A stretch of DNA of 64,000 nucleotides from Metarhizobium sp017305935. Lineage in GTDB: Bacteria; Pseudomonadota; Alphaproteobacteria; Rhizobiales; Rhizobiaceae. The DNA is taken from NCBI RefSeq assembly GCF_029601685.1, contig NZ_JARRIR010000004.1, forward strand, positions 434,001 to 498,000, written 5' to 3'. The position numbers and the translations under genes were made by a program. Under the pieces are notes generated by a model. That model was not told where the DNA came from and did not search any database. It worked only from the letters and a program-made list of their open reading frames with translations. Below, in pieces: positions 32,184 through 42,026 of this stretch; the first letter of the stretch is position 1, and each line of letters opens with the position of its first letter.

Positions 32184-33248
32184 TCAATGCGCGGTGAATT
32201 TCGGATCGGGTGAAGAGGCCTTGTCGACGGTGACGACCACCGAAAGGCCCGGCGCCAGAAGGGCAGCCGCGTCCTGACCCTCGTCGAGACGAATACGCGT
32301 GCCGATACGCTGGGCGATCTTGGTGAAGTTGCCCGTCGCGTTGTCAGGCTTGATGACCGCGAATTCCGATCCCGCCGCCGGCGAGAAGCCTTCGATATGG
32401 CCGGTGAGATGACGATGGCCGAGCGCATCGACGGCGATGGTCACGGGCTGGCCGACCTTCATGCCGTCGAGCTGGGTTTCCTTGAAATTGGCGATCACCC
32501 AGACATCGGCGGGCACCACGGCCATCAATTGCGAACCGGCCGTGACATATTGCCCGAGACGCACGCCGACCTCGCCGATGCGCCCGTCGCGCGGGGCGGT
32601 GATGACGGTGTTGCCCAGATCGATTTCGGCGAGCTGCACGGCGGCTTCGGCGCCGCTGACGCCGGCTTCCAGCGATGAACGGTTGCCAACGATGACGGCG
32701 AGGTTCTGGCGGGCGGTTTCGATCGCCGCCTGCGCCTGGTGCACCGAGGCGCGCGACTGCTCCAGCGTCGCCTGTGCCTGCTCGTAGTCGCTGGTGGCGG
32801 AAATGCCCTTGTGGACCAGCGAGGCGATACGTTCCCAGGCAAGCTCGGACCGCTTGGCGGCTGCCTCGGCGCTGTCGAGCTGGGCCTCGGCCGCATCGAT
32901 GCTGGCCTTGGCGGCAAGCTGCTGCTGGGTAGAATTGGCGAGCAACGCCTTCTGCGAGGCGAGCGTCGCCTTCGCCTGCGCCAGCTTTTCGGCATAGATG
33001 CGGTCGTCGAGCCGCACCAGCACGTCGCCGGCCTTGACCTTGGCGTAGTCGGTGATGGCGACCTCGGAGACATAGCCGCTGAGCTGCGGGCTGATCAGCG
33101 TCACATAGCCTTTGACATAGGCGTTCTCGGTCGATTCGACGCTGGTGCGGAACGGCGGCAGGTGCCACGCATAAAGCACCAGCACGACACCGGCGATGCC
33201 GATCAGGATGGCGATGACCTCGATGGGGATGCGAAGGAATTTAGGCAT
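32184..33248 (-). CDS. HlyD/EmrA-type membrane fusion protein
   Basis: 354 residues. One N-terminal membrane anchor (IPIEVIAILIGIAGVVLVLYAW), the ENAYVKGYVTLISPQLSGYV lipoyl half motif of EmrA proteins, a long alpha-helical hairpin (about 90-205), the second lipoyl half NTVITAPRDGRIGEVGVRLGQYV, and a beta-barrel domain with VIANFKETQLDGMKVGQPV. Links the inner-membrane pump to an outer-membrane channel that is not in the window. It lies 8 bases after the MFS gene, in an apparent marR-emrB-emrA operon. Confidence 0.92.
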   Translation of the reverse strand: MPKFLRIPIEVIAILIGIAGVVLVLYAWHLPPFRTSVESTENAYVKGYVTLISPQLSGYVSEVAITDYAKVKAGDVLVRLDDRIYAEKLAQAKATLASQKALLANSTQQQLAAKASIDAAEAQLDSAEAAAKRSELAWERIASLVHKGISATSDYEQAQATLEQSRASVHQAQAAIETARQNLAVIVGNRSSLEAGVSGAEAAVQLAEIDLGNTVITAPRDGRIGEVGVRLGQYVTAGSQLMAVVPADVWVIANFKETQLDGMKVGQPVTIAVDALGHRHLTGHIEGFSPAAGSEFAVIKPDNATGNFTKIAQRIGTRIRLDEGQDAAALLAPGLSVVVTVDKASSPDPKFTAH

Positions 33249-33256
33249 GGGCGAAC

Positions 33257-34894
33257 TCACGAAGCGGTGGATGCGGCCTGCGGCGCGGCGAAGCGCCGAT
33301 GCAGGGCCTGAAGGGAAAGATGGACAAGGAGCGCGGCGAGCGCCAGGCTCGCCAGAACCCCGCCGGCCAGGAAGGCATCGCCATAGGCCAGCATGTAGGA
33401 TTCGCGGCTGATCTGTTGCGCCAGCAGCGAGATGCCTTCGCTTTTCAACAGCGCGGCATCGCCGATCACCTTGCCATAGGCACCGGAGAGCTGGGCGACG
33501 CGCTGGGCGACAAGCGGATCGGACATCACCACATGCTCGGCCAGCATGTTCGAATGGAATTTTTCGCGCAGCGTCACCAGCGAGCCGTAAAAGGCAGAGC
33601 CCATCAGGCCGCCGATGCTCTGGGTGAAGAGAAAGACGACGATGAAGCTGACGAAATAATTCGGCCCCCTGGCGAGAGCTGCCTTGAAGCCGCTGGCCAT
33701 CGCCGGCGGCAGGAACAGCGCCGCGCCCAAGGCGATGAGCCCCTGGCCGAGATAGAGCTGTTCCGGCCGGGTGAGATTGGTGATGCTGCTGTCGAGGAAG
33801 CAGCCCGCCGCCATCATCGCCAGCGCCACGACATGGATCGAGGAATCGAAGCCGTTCTTCATCAGCGCTGCGCAGGTGACGCCGCCGAAGATCGAGGCGC
33901 CGAGGATGATGGCATAGAGCGTCATCGTCTGGTCGTATTGCAGGTTGAGCGTCTGCTGCCAGAGCGAGGGAACGCTCGATTGCGCCGAGGCGATGAGCCG
34001 AAAGACCAGCAGCACGCCGGTGAAATGAACGAGCCCACGGCTTGCCAGCCAGCGGATGTCGATCAGCGGATTGTCGCGGCGCAGCTCGATGGCGGCGGCA
34101 AGGCTGAGCGAGGCGATCGACACCGCCAGAAGCCAGCCCAGCCAAGGTGCCTCGAACCACCAGTAGACGCGGCCGAGGGACAACACCACCGCCAGCGCCC
34201 CGAAACCGAGCGCGATCAGCATATAACTACCGATATCGGTGACGGTGATGACTTTCGCACGCGGCACCGGCGTCAGCGGCAAGAGGTAGATGATCGGAAA
34301 CACCATCAGCGCCAGCGCCAGCTCCAGCATGTAGAGCCCGTGCCACTGGCCGAAATCCAGCAATGTCGGCGAAACGAGGCGGCTGAGCGGGGCAGACAGC
34401 GTCGTGTTCATCAGGGCGAGGCTGATGCCGATGGTCATCTTGCGCGCCGGCTCGAAGACTTCCAGCATGTAGAGGAAGCCGAGCGTTGACAGGGGGGCCG
34501 CCGCAATGCCACTCAGGAAGCGCACGACGAGCGCCGATTGCAGATCGGATACGAAGACGTTCATCACCGAGGCGATGGCGAAAAAGATGATGCTGACCTC
34601 GGCGAAATTGCGCAGGCCGTATTGGGTGCGGATCTTGACCAGCAGCACCGCAAGACTGGCGCTCGGCGCCATATAGGCTGCGCTGAGCCAGGCGGATTCC
34701 GCCGAGGTGGCGGCGAGCGTGCCCTGCAATTGCGTGAGGTTGGCGAGCGCCAGGTTCATCCCCAGTCCCTGCGTCACGAACAGGGCGACGGAACTCAGCA
34801 TGTAGAGCGCGGCGTTCCAGGCTGGCATGGGTTGCGGCGACGCCGGCGCGGGCGCAGCAGGCGTCGGCGCGCCGATGGCGGCGACGTCGCTCAT
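33257..34894 (-). CDS. DHA2-family MFS multidrug exporter (EmrB-like)
   Basis: 545 residues with about 14 membrane segments and a proline/alanine-rich N-terminal tail. Segments such as TSAESAWLSAAYMAPSASLAVLLVKIRTQYGLRNF and LSTLGFLYMLEVFEPARKMTIGISL fit the DHA2/EmrB group. Exports hydrophobic drugs by proton antiport with its EmrA partner. It overlaps the MarR gene by 4 bases, indicating direct co-regulation. The drug specificity is unknown. Confidence 0.9.
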   Translation of the reverse strand: MSDVAAIGAPTPAAPAPASPQPMPAWNAALYMLSSVALFVTQGLGMNLALANLTQLQGTLAATSAESAWLSAAYMAPSASLAVLLVKIRTQYGLRNFAEVSIIFFAIASVMNVFVSDLQSALVVRFLSGIAAAPLSTLGFLYMLEVFEPARKMTIGISLALMNTTLSAPLSRLVSPTLLDFGQWHGLYMLELALALMVFPIIYLLPLTPVPRAKVITVTDIGSYMLIALGFGALAVVLSLGRVYWWFEAPWLGWLLAVSIASLSLAAAIELRRDNPLIDIRWLASRGLVHFTGVLLVFRLIASAQSSVPSLWQQTLNLQYDQTMTLYAIILGASIFGGVTCAALMKNGFDSSIHVVALAMMAAGCFLDSSITNLTRPEQLYLGQGLIALGAALFLPPAMASGFKAALARGPNYFVSFIVVFLFTQSIGGLMGSAFYGSLVTLREKFHSNMLAEHVVMSDPLVAQRVAQLSGAYGKVIGDAALLKSEGISLLAQQISRESYMLAYGDAFLAGGVLASLALAALLVHLSLQALHRRFAAPQAASTAS

Positions 34895-35346
34895 TGCTCG
34901 TCCTCCACGGCCCGCATTTCCTTGAGGCGCGCATTCATCTGGCGCACCACGCGCAGCGTCACCTCCAGTTCGGCCTCGGAAATGTTGCCGAGCACCTGCT
35001 GGCGCAGGGCGGCGGCCATGCTTTCGATGTCGTCGGCCAGCATCCTGCCGCCGGGGGTCAGGTGGACGAGCTTGGCGCGGCGGTCGGCCTCATCGGCGCG
35101 GCGCTCGATGACGTCCTGCGCTTCCATGGAATCGAGCAGGCGCACCACGGTCGGGGTTTCCAGCTCCAGTTCTTCGGCCAGTTCCCGCTGGTTCAGCCCG
35201 TCGCGGCGGGAGATGGCGAACAGCGCCCGGGTGCGCGGCAGCGTCATGCCGCGCTGGCGCAGGCGCGCATCGAACAGTGCGCGCAATTTGCGCGTGAACG
35301 AGGCGACTTCGTCGAACAGCAGCCGGTGCGATACGGAACGCGACAT
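34891..35346 (-). CDS. MarR family transcriptional regulator
   Basis: 151 residues. Winged-helix core: LPRTRALFAISRRDGLNQRELAEELELETPTVVRLLDSMEAQDVIERRADEADRRAKLVHLT, with the DxRxK wing typical of MarR. It is the first gene of the pump operon, with an AAAGGAG Shine-Dalgarno. The expected role is to repress the operon until an exported ligand binds; this is inferred from family and context. Confidence 0.92.
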   Translation of the reverse strand: MSRSVSHRLLFDEVASFTRKLRALFDARLRQRGMTLPRTRALFAISRRDGLNQRELAEELELETPTVVRLLDSMEAQDVIERRADEADRRAKLVHLTPGGRMLADDIESMAAALRQQVLGNISEAELEVTLRVVRQMNARLKEMRAVEDEQ

Positions 35347-35362
35347 CGCTATCGCTCCTTTA

Positions 35363-35418
35363 TAATTAGTGTGCTTATTATGCTCGCACTATCTAATCTG
35401 GAAAATCGCTTTTCGCAA
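35363..35418 (-). promoter_or_regulatory. Promoter and imperfect operator of the marR-emrB-emrA operon
   Basis: On the minus strand TTGCGA (35418-35413), 17-base spacer, TAGATA (35395-35390). Downstream of it TTAG-ATAGTGC and GCACACTAA form an imperfect dyad over 35364-35396, where a MarR dimer could block initiation. The region 35347-35628 otherwise holds only the dnaB upstream sequence with no gene. Confidence 0.45.
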
Positions 35419-35628
35419 GTCTGTCGCGGCCGATTCGGCATGCATGGAAATGCACGGCTGACCACCCATATGTGCATGAAACCATCGGAGCCTGTGGATT
35501 GGGGGGATGAGGCGGCCCGCAGCCTCGCCATCGTCGGCCAGCCTGCTTTTCCGGTTGACTGAAACCCTCCGCAGGCTCAAACGAAAGGTTCGACCTTCAG
35601 ACGGATGGTTCCGTTTCCAGAGGACAGG

Positions 35629-37122
35629 ATGAACGAGACAGCCCGAAAGACGCCCGTGCCCGCACCGACCGAGCCGCATTATCGCGAAGCCCCGAACAAC
35701 ATCGAGGCCGAACAGGCCCTGCTCGGCGCGATCCTCGTCAACAACGATGCCTTTTACCGCGTTTCGGATTTCCTGAAGCCGGTGCATCTCTACGAGCCGC
35801 TGCACCGAAAGATCTTCGAGATCGCCGGCGATATCATCCGCATGGGCCGCATCGCCAATCCGGTGACCATCAAGACGCATCTGGGCGACGCCAAGGTCGG
35901 CGAGATGAGCGTCGCGACCTACCTGGCGCGATTGGCGGCGGAAGCCGTCTCAATCATCAATGCCGAGGACTACGGACGCACTATCTACGACCTGGCGCTG
36001 CGCCGGGCGCTGATCACCATCGGCGAGGACATCGTCAACATCGCCTATGACGCGCCCGTCGACATGCCGCCGCAGGCGCAGATCGAAGACACCGAGCGCC
36101 GCCTGTTCGAACTGGCCGAAAATGGCCGTTACGACGGCGGTTTCCAGGCTTTCAACGATGCGGTTGCAACCGCCATCGACATGGCGGCGGCGGCGAAGGA
36201 ACGCGACGGCGGCTTGTCGGGCATTTCCACCGGTATCCAGTCTCTGGATTCGAAGATGGGCGGGTTGCAACGTTCGGACCTGATCATCCTCGCCGGCCGC
36301 CCCGGCATGGGCAAGACCTCGCTGGCCACCAACATTGCCTACAACATCGCCGCCTCCTACGAGGGCGACGTGCAGCCGGATGGCTCGATGAAGGCGAAGA
36401 ATGGCGGCGTCGTCGGTTTCTACTCGCTGGAAATGTCGTCCGAACAGCTCGCAACCCGTATCATCTCCGAGCAGACGGAGGTCTCCTCGTCGAAAATCCG
36501 CCGCGGCGACCTTACCGATACCGATTTCGAAAAACTGGTCGCCTGCTCGATGATGATGCAGAAGGTGCCGCTCTATATCGACCAGACCGGCGGCATTTCC
36601 ATCGCCCAGCTCGCCGCCCGCGCCCGACGGCTCAAGCGCCAGCGCGGCCTCGACGTTCTCGTGGTCGACTACGTGCAGCTGATGACCGGCTCGAAGAAAG
36701 CGGGCGAGAACCGCGTGCAGGAAATCACCGAGATCACCACCGGCCTGAAGGCTCTGGCCAAGGAGCTGAACGTTCCGATCGTGGCGCTGTCACAGCTCTC
36801 GCGTCAGGTGGAAAGTCGCGAGGACAAGCGCCCGCAGCTTTCGGACCTGCGCGAATCCGGCTCCATCGAGCAGGACGCAGACGTGGTGCTGTTCGTGTTC
36901 CGCGAGGAATACTACGTCAAGAACCAGGAGCCGCGCGATCCGCACGACCCGAAATATGTCGAATGGGAGACTCTGTTCGACAAGGTCAAGGGCACGGCCG
37001 ACGTCATCATCGCCAAGCAGCGCCATGGACCGACGGGAACGGTGAAACTGGCCTTCCAGGCGGAATACACCCGCTTCGCCGATCTCGCCGACTCGTCCTT
37101 CATCCAATACGAGGAGCATTGA
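35629..37122 (+). CDS. dnaB: Replicative DNA helicase DnaB
   Basis: 497 residues. The N-terminal primase-binding domain begins APNNIEAEQALLGAIL; the RecA-like motor has Walker A LAGRPGMGKT (about 221-230), GFYSLEMSSEQLATRI, Walker B VLVVDYVQLM and QLSRQVESREDKRPQLSDLRESGSIEQDAD. The insert EGDVQPDGSMKAKNGG after Walker A is typical of alphaproteobacteria. The ATG at 35629 follows AGAGGA. Convergent with azlD; the two stop codons lie in one palindrome. Confidence 0.97.
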   Translation: MNETARKTPVPAPTEPHYREAPNNIEAEQALLGAILVNNDAFYRVSDFLKPVHLYEPLHRKIFEIAGDIIRMGRIANPVTIKTHLGDAKVGEMSVATYLARLAAEAVSIINAEDYGRTIYDLALRRALITIGEDIVNIAYDAPVDMPPQAQIEDTERRLFELAENGRYDGGFQAFNDAVATAIDMAAAAKERDGGLSGISTGIQSLDSKMGGLQRSDLIILAGRPGMGKTSLATNIAYNIAASYEGDVQPDGSMKAKNGGVVGFYSLEMSSEQLATRIISEQTEVSSSKIRRGDLTDTDFEKLVACSMMMQKVPLYIDQTGGISIAQLAARARRLKRQRGLDVLVVDYVQLMTGSKKAGENRVQEITEITTGLKALAKELNVPIVALSQLSRQVESREDKRPQLSDLRESGSIEQDADVVLFVFREEYYVKNQEPRDPHDPKYVEWETLFDKVKGTADVIIAKQRHGPTGTVKLAFQAEYTRFADLADSSFIQYEEH

Positions 37123-37138
37123 CCGGATATCCGGTCAA
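37119..37138. terminator. 20-bp perfect palindrome holding both stop codons of dnaB and azlD
   Basis: TTGACCGGATATCCGGTCAA is fully self-complementary. The dnaB TGA is at 37120-37122 and the azlD TGA at 37137-37135, at mirror positions. As RNA it forms an 8-bp stem with an ATAT loop on both strands; it may serve as a shared weak terminator. Confidence 0.6.
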
Positions 37139-37437
37139 ACGCCCATGAAGCGAAGAGCAGCGACGGTCGCGACACCGAGCGCGACGGCGGCCAGCATCGG
37201 CAGGCGGAAGGCGGCCAAAGCCGTCACCGCGCAGGCGATGCTTTCGGCGATCCCCGTTGCCAGCGCCGTCGGCGTCACCACCGCCATCAGCACCGCCGGC
37301 GGAATGGCGCCGAGCGCCCGCTTCTGGCGTTTCGACAGCGTGACGTAGCGCAGGAGCACAAGGCCGCTGATCCGCGTCAGGATCGTGGCGGCGGCCATCG
37401 CCAGAATGGCGGCCAGGGTCGAAAGATCGAGGGTCAT
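37135..37437 (-). CDS. azlD: AzlD-type branched-chain amino acid exporter subunit
   Basis: 100 residues with three to four hydrophobic segments: TLAAILAMAAATILTRISGLVLL, then the conserved LSKRQKRALGAIPPAVLMAVVTP. The small partner of AzlC in export of leucine, isoleucine, valine and analogues. The start overlaps the azlC stop by 4 bases, so the two subunits are coupled. Confidence 0.9.
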   Translation of the reverse strand: MTLDLSTLAAILAMAAATILTRISGLVLLRYVTLSKRQKRALGAIPPAVLMAVVTPTALATGIAESIACAVTALAAFRLPMLAAVALGVATVAALRFMGV

Positions 37438-38147
37438 CGCGCCGCCTCCCCGTCGTCTTCATCATCCCCACTCATCAGGCCGGCGACGACCAGCCCGGCG
37501 ACCGCGCCCGCCGCGACATACCAGACGCCCGGCAGCAGCCAGTGGACGACATAGGCGGCAGCCGCACTTGCCAGCAGCACGAAGCCGGTCTCCCGTCCCT
37601 TCCAGAAGCCGGCGACCAGCACGATAAATACCGCCGGAAAGGCGAAATCCAACCCGACCACGGCGGGATCGCCGAGGAAGGCGCCGAGCAGCGCCCCTGC
37701 CAACCCGGACAGCACCCATGCAGCATAGAACGGCACGACCACGCCGCAATACCAGACCGGCGTCAGCGTCGCGATGCGGGCGCGAAATTCCGAGACGGCC
37801 CAGATCTCGTCCGCCAGAAACAGCATGGCCGCATATCTTTTCGGCCCCGAAAATTGCTGCATGTGCAGGCCGATGGAAGCGCTCATCAGCAGGTGGCGGA
37901 TATTGACCAGCAGCGCCGCGAGCCCGAGGCTGACCCAGCTCGCCGGATGCGTCCAGAGATCGAGGGCCACGAACTGCGCCCCGCCGGCAAAGACCAGCAA
38001 GCTCATCAGCGTCGTTTCCAGCGGCGACAGGCCCTTGGTCGCCGCGACCGCGCCATAGACCATGCCGATCGGTATGAGGGCGACGATCAGCGGCGCGATG
38101 GCGCGAGCGCCGCCAGCGAAGTCGCCCCAGGCGGTTTTCGATTGCAT
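37434..38147 (-). CDS. azlC: AzlC-type branched-chain amino acid exporter subunit
   Basis: 237 residues from ATG 38147, which has GGAAGA six bases upstream; an ATG at 38171 lacks a Shine-Dalgarno. About seven membrane segments; family motifs APLIVALIPIGMVYGAVAATKGLSPLETTLMSLLVFAGGAQF and LLVNIRHLLMSASI. With AzlD it should export branched-chain amino acids or toxic analogues. It lies downstream of an AraC gene in the same orientation and carries the motif shared with the araC upstream region. Confidence 0.92.
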   Translation of the reverse strand: MQSKTAWGDFAGGARAIAPLIVALIPIGMVYGAVAATKGLSPLETTLMSLLVFAGGAQFVALDLWTHPASWVSLGLAALLVNIRHLLMSASIGLHMQQFSGPKRYAAMLFLADEIWAVSEFRARIATLTPVWYCGVVVPFYAAWVLSGLAGALLGAFLGDPAVVGLDFAFPAVFIVLVAGFWKGRETGFVLLASAAAAYVVHWLLPGVWYVAAGAVAGLVVAGLMSGDDEDDGEAAR

Positions 38148-38203
38148 TGCTGGTCTTCCATGAATGTTCATGCGGCCGGCTTTAGCCAGCCAGACTTGCC
38201 GGC

Positions 38204-38221
38204 GTCTTGAACGAAAGTGAC
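38204..38221 (-). promoter_or_regulatory. Candidate AraC-regulator site upstream of azlC
   Basis: GTCTTGAACGAAAGTGAC on the plus strand, 57 bases upstream of the azlC ATG. It matches 17 of 18 bases with the site at 39126-39143 upstream of araC. The shared motif in two otherwise dissimilar spacers points to binding by the AraC protein. Confidence 0.6.
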
Positions 38222-38232
38222 ATGGAGAATGG

Positions 38233-39096
38233 TTATCGGCCGGCCCCGCGAAACTGGCCGGGCGTCACGCCGGTGCGCGCCTTGAAGTGGCGGGTCAGGT
38301 GCGCCTGGTCGGCAAAGCCGCAGGCGAGCGCGACTTCGGCGGGGGTCTGGCCGGCGCGCAGCCGTTTTCGCGCCTGGCGGATGCGGATATCGGTCAGGAA
38401 GGCGTGCGGCGTCGTGAAAAATTCGCGGCGGAAGGAGCGGATCATATGGGCGCGGCTCAAACCCGCGACGGCCGCCAGTTCCTCCAGCCCCGGATCGTTC
38501 TCGTAATGCGCATCGATGTAATCGCGCACCCGCCGCGCCGCACTGCTTTCGCGGCTGGCGAGCGGGCTGACCCGCACCGCCCCATGGCGCACGAAGATCG
38601 CCGACAGCAGCCGGAACATCGATTCGTCGGTCTCCAGCCGTCCGGTTTCCTGTTCCATCGTCCTATGGGCATGATGGAAAGCGGCCGCAAGTTCGGGATC
38701 GCTGACCAGCCGGCGGGAAAAGGAGGGTGTGCCCTTCAGTTCGCGGCCGGAAACATCCTCGAGAATATCGGCGAACAACTCCGCAGCCGGATAGACCATC
38801 CGGTAGCGATAGCCGCTTTCGCCGGGCGCACCGTCATGAATGTCGTCGGGATTGATCAGATAGAGTCCGCCGGGGCCGGTTTCCTCGCGCTCGCCGCGAA
38901 TCGAGGCGATCTGGCTGCCTTTCTCGATCGCGCCGATGCTGAAGGTATCGTGGGTGTGCGGCGCATATTCATGGGTGTGGAAGGTGGCGCTCAGGCATTC
39001 CATGCCGCGAAACCGCCCCGCGCGCCAGAAGCGTGCCGCCTCCATCCCCGTCAGCGGCTGCTCCGAGGCCGCATGTTCCTGCGATATGCTCTTCAT
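38233..39096 (-). CDS. AraC family regulator with cupin-type sensor domain
   Basis: 287 residues. The N-terminal cupin-like ligand domain has ATFHTHEYAPHTHDTFSIGAIEKG and GGLYLINPDDIHDGAP. The C-terminal two helix-turn-helix domain reads LEELAAVAGLSRAHMIRSFRREFFTTPHAFLTDIRIRQARKRL, then VALACGFADQAHLTRHFKARTGVTPGQFR. It lies upstream of azlCD on the same strand; this trio is frequent, so it likely senses branched-chain amino acids or related toxic compounds and controls export. The ligand is inferred only. Confidence 0.92.
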   Translation of the reverse strand: MKSISQEHAASEQPLTGMEAARFWRAGRFRGMECLSATFHTHEYAPHTHDTFSIGAIEKGSQIASIRGEREETGPGGLYLINPDDIHDGAPGESGYRYRMVYPAAELFADILEDVSGRELKGTPSFSRRLVSDPELAAAFHHAHRTMEQETGRLETDESMFRLLSAIFVRHGAVRVSPLASRESSAARRVRDYIDAHYENDPGLEELAAVAGLSRAHMIRSFRREFFTTPHAFLTDIRIRQARKRLRAGQTPAEVALACGFADQAHLTRHFKARTGVTPGQFRGAGR

Positions 39097-39115
39097 GAAT
39101 GCACCATAGCATGGG

Positions 39116-39143
39116 TGTTCAAACGGTCTTGAACAAAAGTGAC
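39116..39143 (-). promoter_or_regulatory. Candidate autoregulatory site upstream of araC
   Basis: GTCTTGAACAAAAGTGAC (39126-39143) repeats the azlC-proximal motif with one change. It overlaps a perfect inverted repeat TGTTCAA-ACGGTC-TTGAACA (39116-39135). The site ends 20-47 bases upstream of the araC ATG. Confidence 0.6.
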
Positions 39144-39202
39144 GGGTTTATCCCCACGCAAAACGTGATACCTCTCCGAAAAGGCGAATGGCAGGCAGGC
39201 TC

Positions 39203-40363
39203 ATGACGACACACGATTTCAATGAAACCGATCCCTTCGACGTGGCGCCGCTGCGCCTGACCGTCGATCTCGGCGCCATCGCCGAGAACTGGCGCGCCAT
39301 GGCCAAACGCTCCGGCAATGCCCGGGCCGGAGCCGTCGTCAAGGCCGATGCCTACGGGCTCGGCATCGAGGATGTCGGGATTACCCTCTATGAGGCGGGC
39401 GTTCGCGATTTCTTCGTCGCCGCCGCCGAAGAAGGCGCGACGCTGCGCAGCTTTGCGCCGGAGGCCCGCATCTTCGTGCTCTCCGGCATCTGGGCCGGGC
39501 GCGAGCCGATCTTCTTCGAAAACGACCTCGTGCCGGTCATCGCCTCGGAAGAACAGCTCGCTTTCTGGATGGGTGTGCTCGCCGAACATGGCGACTATCC
39601 CTACGCACTGCATGTGGACACCGGCTTCAACCGCCTCGGCGTGCCGCTGGAGGATGCGCTGGCGCTTGCCGACGACACCTCGCGGCCGGCGAGCTTCTCG
39701 CCGGTGCTGGTGATGTCGCATCTGCATAGCGGCGACAATCCCGCCTCGCTGCTCAACCGCCAGCAACTCGAATCTTTCCGCAGGGTTGCCGCCGCTTTCG
39801 AAGGCATCGAATCAAGCCTCTCCGCCTCGGCCGGCATCTTCCTCGGGCCGGATTATCATTTCGACCTCACCCGCCCCGGCGTCGCCCTCTATGGCGGCGA
39901 AGCGGTCAACGGCGTCGCCAACCCGATGCGCCCCGTCGTCAAAGCCGAGGCGCGCATCATCCAGATCCGCAATGCCCGCCAGGGCGAAACCGTCAGCTAT
40001 GGCGGCACCTACCAGCTTTCGCGCGAAAGCCGCCTCGCCATCGTCTCCGCCGGTTATGCCGACGGCTACCTGCGCTCGCTCTCCGGTTCCGGACTTCCCC
40101 TGCGTCACGTGGTGCGCGACGGCGCCTTTGGGTATGTCGCCGGGCGCAAGGTGCCGGTCATCGGCCGCATCACCATGGACATGACCATCTTCGACGTCAC
40201 CGATATTCCCGAAAACGAAATCCACGCCGGAGATTACGTCGAACTCTTCGGAGACAACATCCCGCTCGACGACGTCGCCCGCGCCGGCGGCACCATCGGT
40301 TACGAACTGCTGACCGGCCTCGGCCTGCGCTATGAGCGGCGTTATCTCGACGACGACAGTTGA
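39203..40363 (+). CDS. alr: Alanine racemase
   Basis: 386 residues. PLP enzyme making D-alanine for peptidoglycan. PLP-lysine Lys47 in AVVKADAYGLG; HVDTGFNRLG; SHLHSGDNP; catalytic tyrosine in the later part of ETVSYGGTY; and GRITMDMTIFDVT. The ATG at 39203 is used; an in-frame ATG at 39188 would add five residues. It lies between the AraC gene (divergent) and radA, in the conserved dnaB-alr-radA order once the azl insertion is set aside. Confidence 0.95.
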   Translation: MTTHDFNETDPFDVAPLRLTVDLGAIAENWRAMAKRSGNARAGAVVKADAYGLGIEDVGITLYEAGVRDFFVAAAEEGATLRSFAPEARIFVLSGIWAGREPIFFENDLVPVIASEEQLAFWMGVLAEHGDYPYALHVDTGFNRLGVPLEDALALADDTSRPASFSPVLVMSHLHSGDNPASLLNRQQLESFRRVAAAFEGIESSLSASAGIFLGPDYHFDLTRPGVALYGGEAVNGVANPMRPVVKAEARIIQIRNARQGETVSYGGTYQLSRESRLAIVSAGYADGYLRSLSGSGLPLRHVVRDGAFGYVAGRKVPVIGRITMDMTIFDVTDIPENEIHAGDYVELFGDNIPLDDVARAGGTIGYELLTGLGLRYERRYLDDDS

Positions 40364-40438
40364 GGCTTGGAACGCTGCGGTGGTTATGGTAGATGAGAAC
40401 AAAAAGTGATCAAACCGCAGCAGTAACGAGACTATCCG

Positions 40439-41842
<1,404 letters not shown>

Positions 41843-41851
41843 TCCTTTCGG

Positions 41852-41895
41852 AATGATTCAGGACGGAAACCGCTTCGCACTTTTCGTAAAAATGC
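41852..41895. repeat. 44-bp palindromic repeat, degenerate copy 4
   Basis: The right half (CGGAAACCGCTTCGCACTTT, then ending AAAAATGC at 41888-41895) matches the family, but the left arm AATGATTC has decayed. It starts 9 bases after the radA stop and lies beside copy 5. Confidence 0.55.
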
Positions 41896-41910
41896 CGGAT
41901 ATCGTTTGTC

Positions 41911-41954
41911 GCATTTTCGAACGGAAAACCGCTTCGCACTTTTGCTGAAAATGC
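41911..41954. repeat. 44-bp palindromic repeat, copy 5
   Basis: GCATTTTC (41911-41918) and GAAAATGC (41947-41954) are perfect arms. The core CGGAAAACCGCTTCGCACTT is nearly identical to copy 1. It is a head-to-tail neighbour of copy 4 in the radA-cvpA spacer. Confidence 0.8.
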
Positions 41955-42026
41955 TCTATAGCAGGCGTCGAACGAGACCGGCGGGGAAGCGGCAGGGCCG
42001 TCGGACCGCGATGGAGTTTAAAAAAT

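Noticed and set aside
30482..32428. Minus-strand frame opposite DUF2232 and rplI (648 codons)
   Set aside because: It crosses two plus-strand genes and a terminator; composition only, no motifs.
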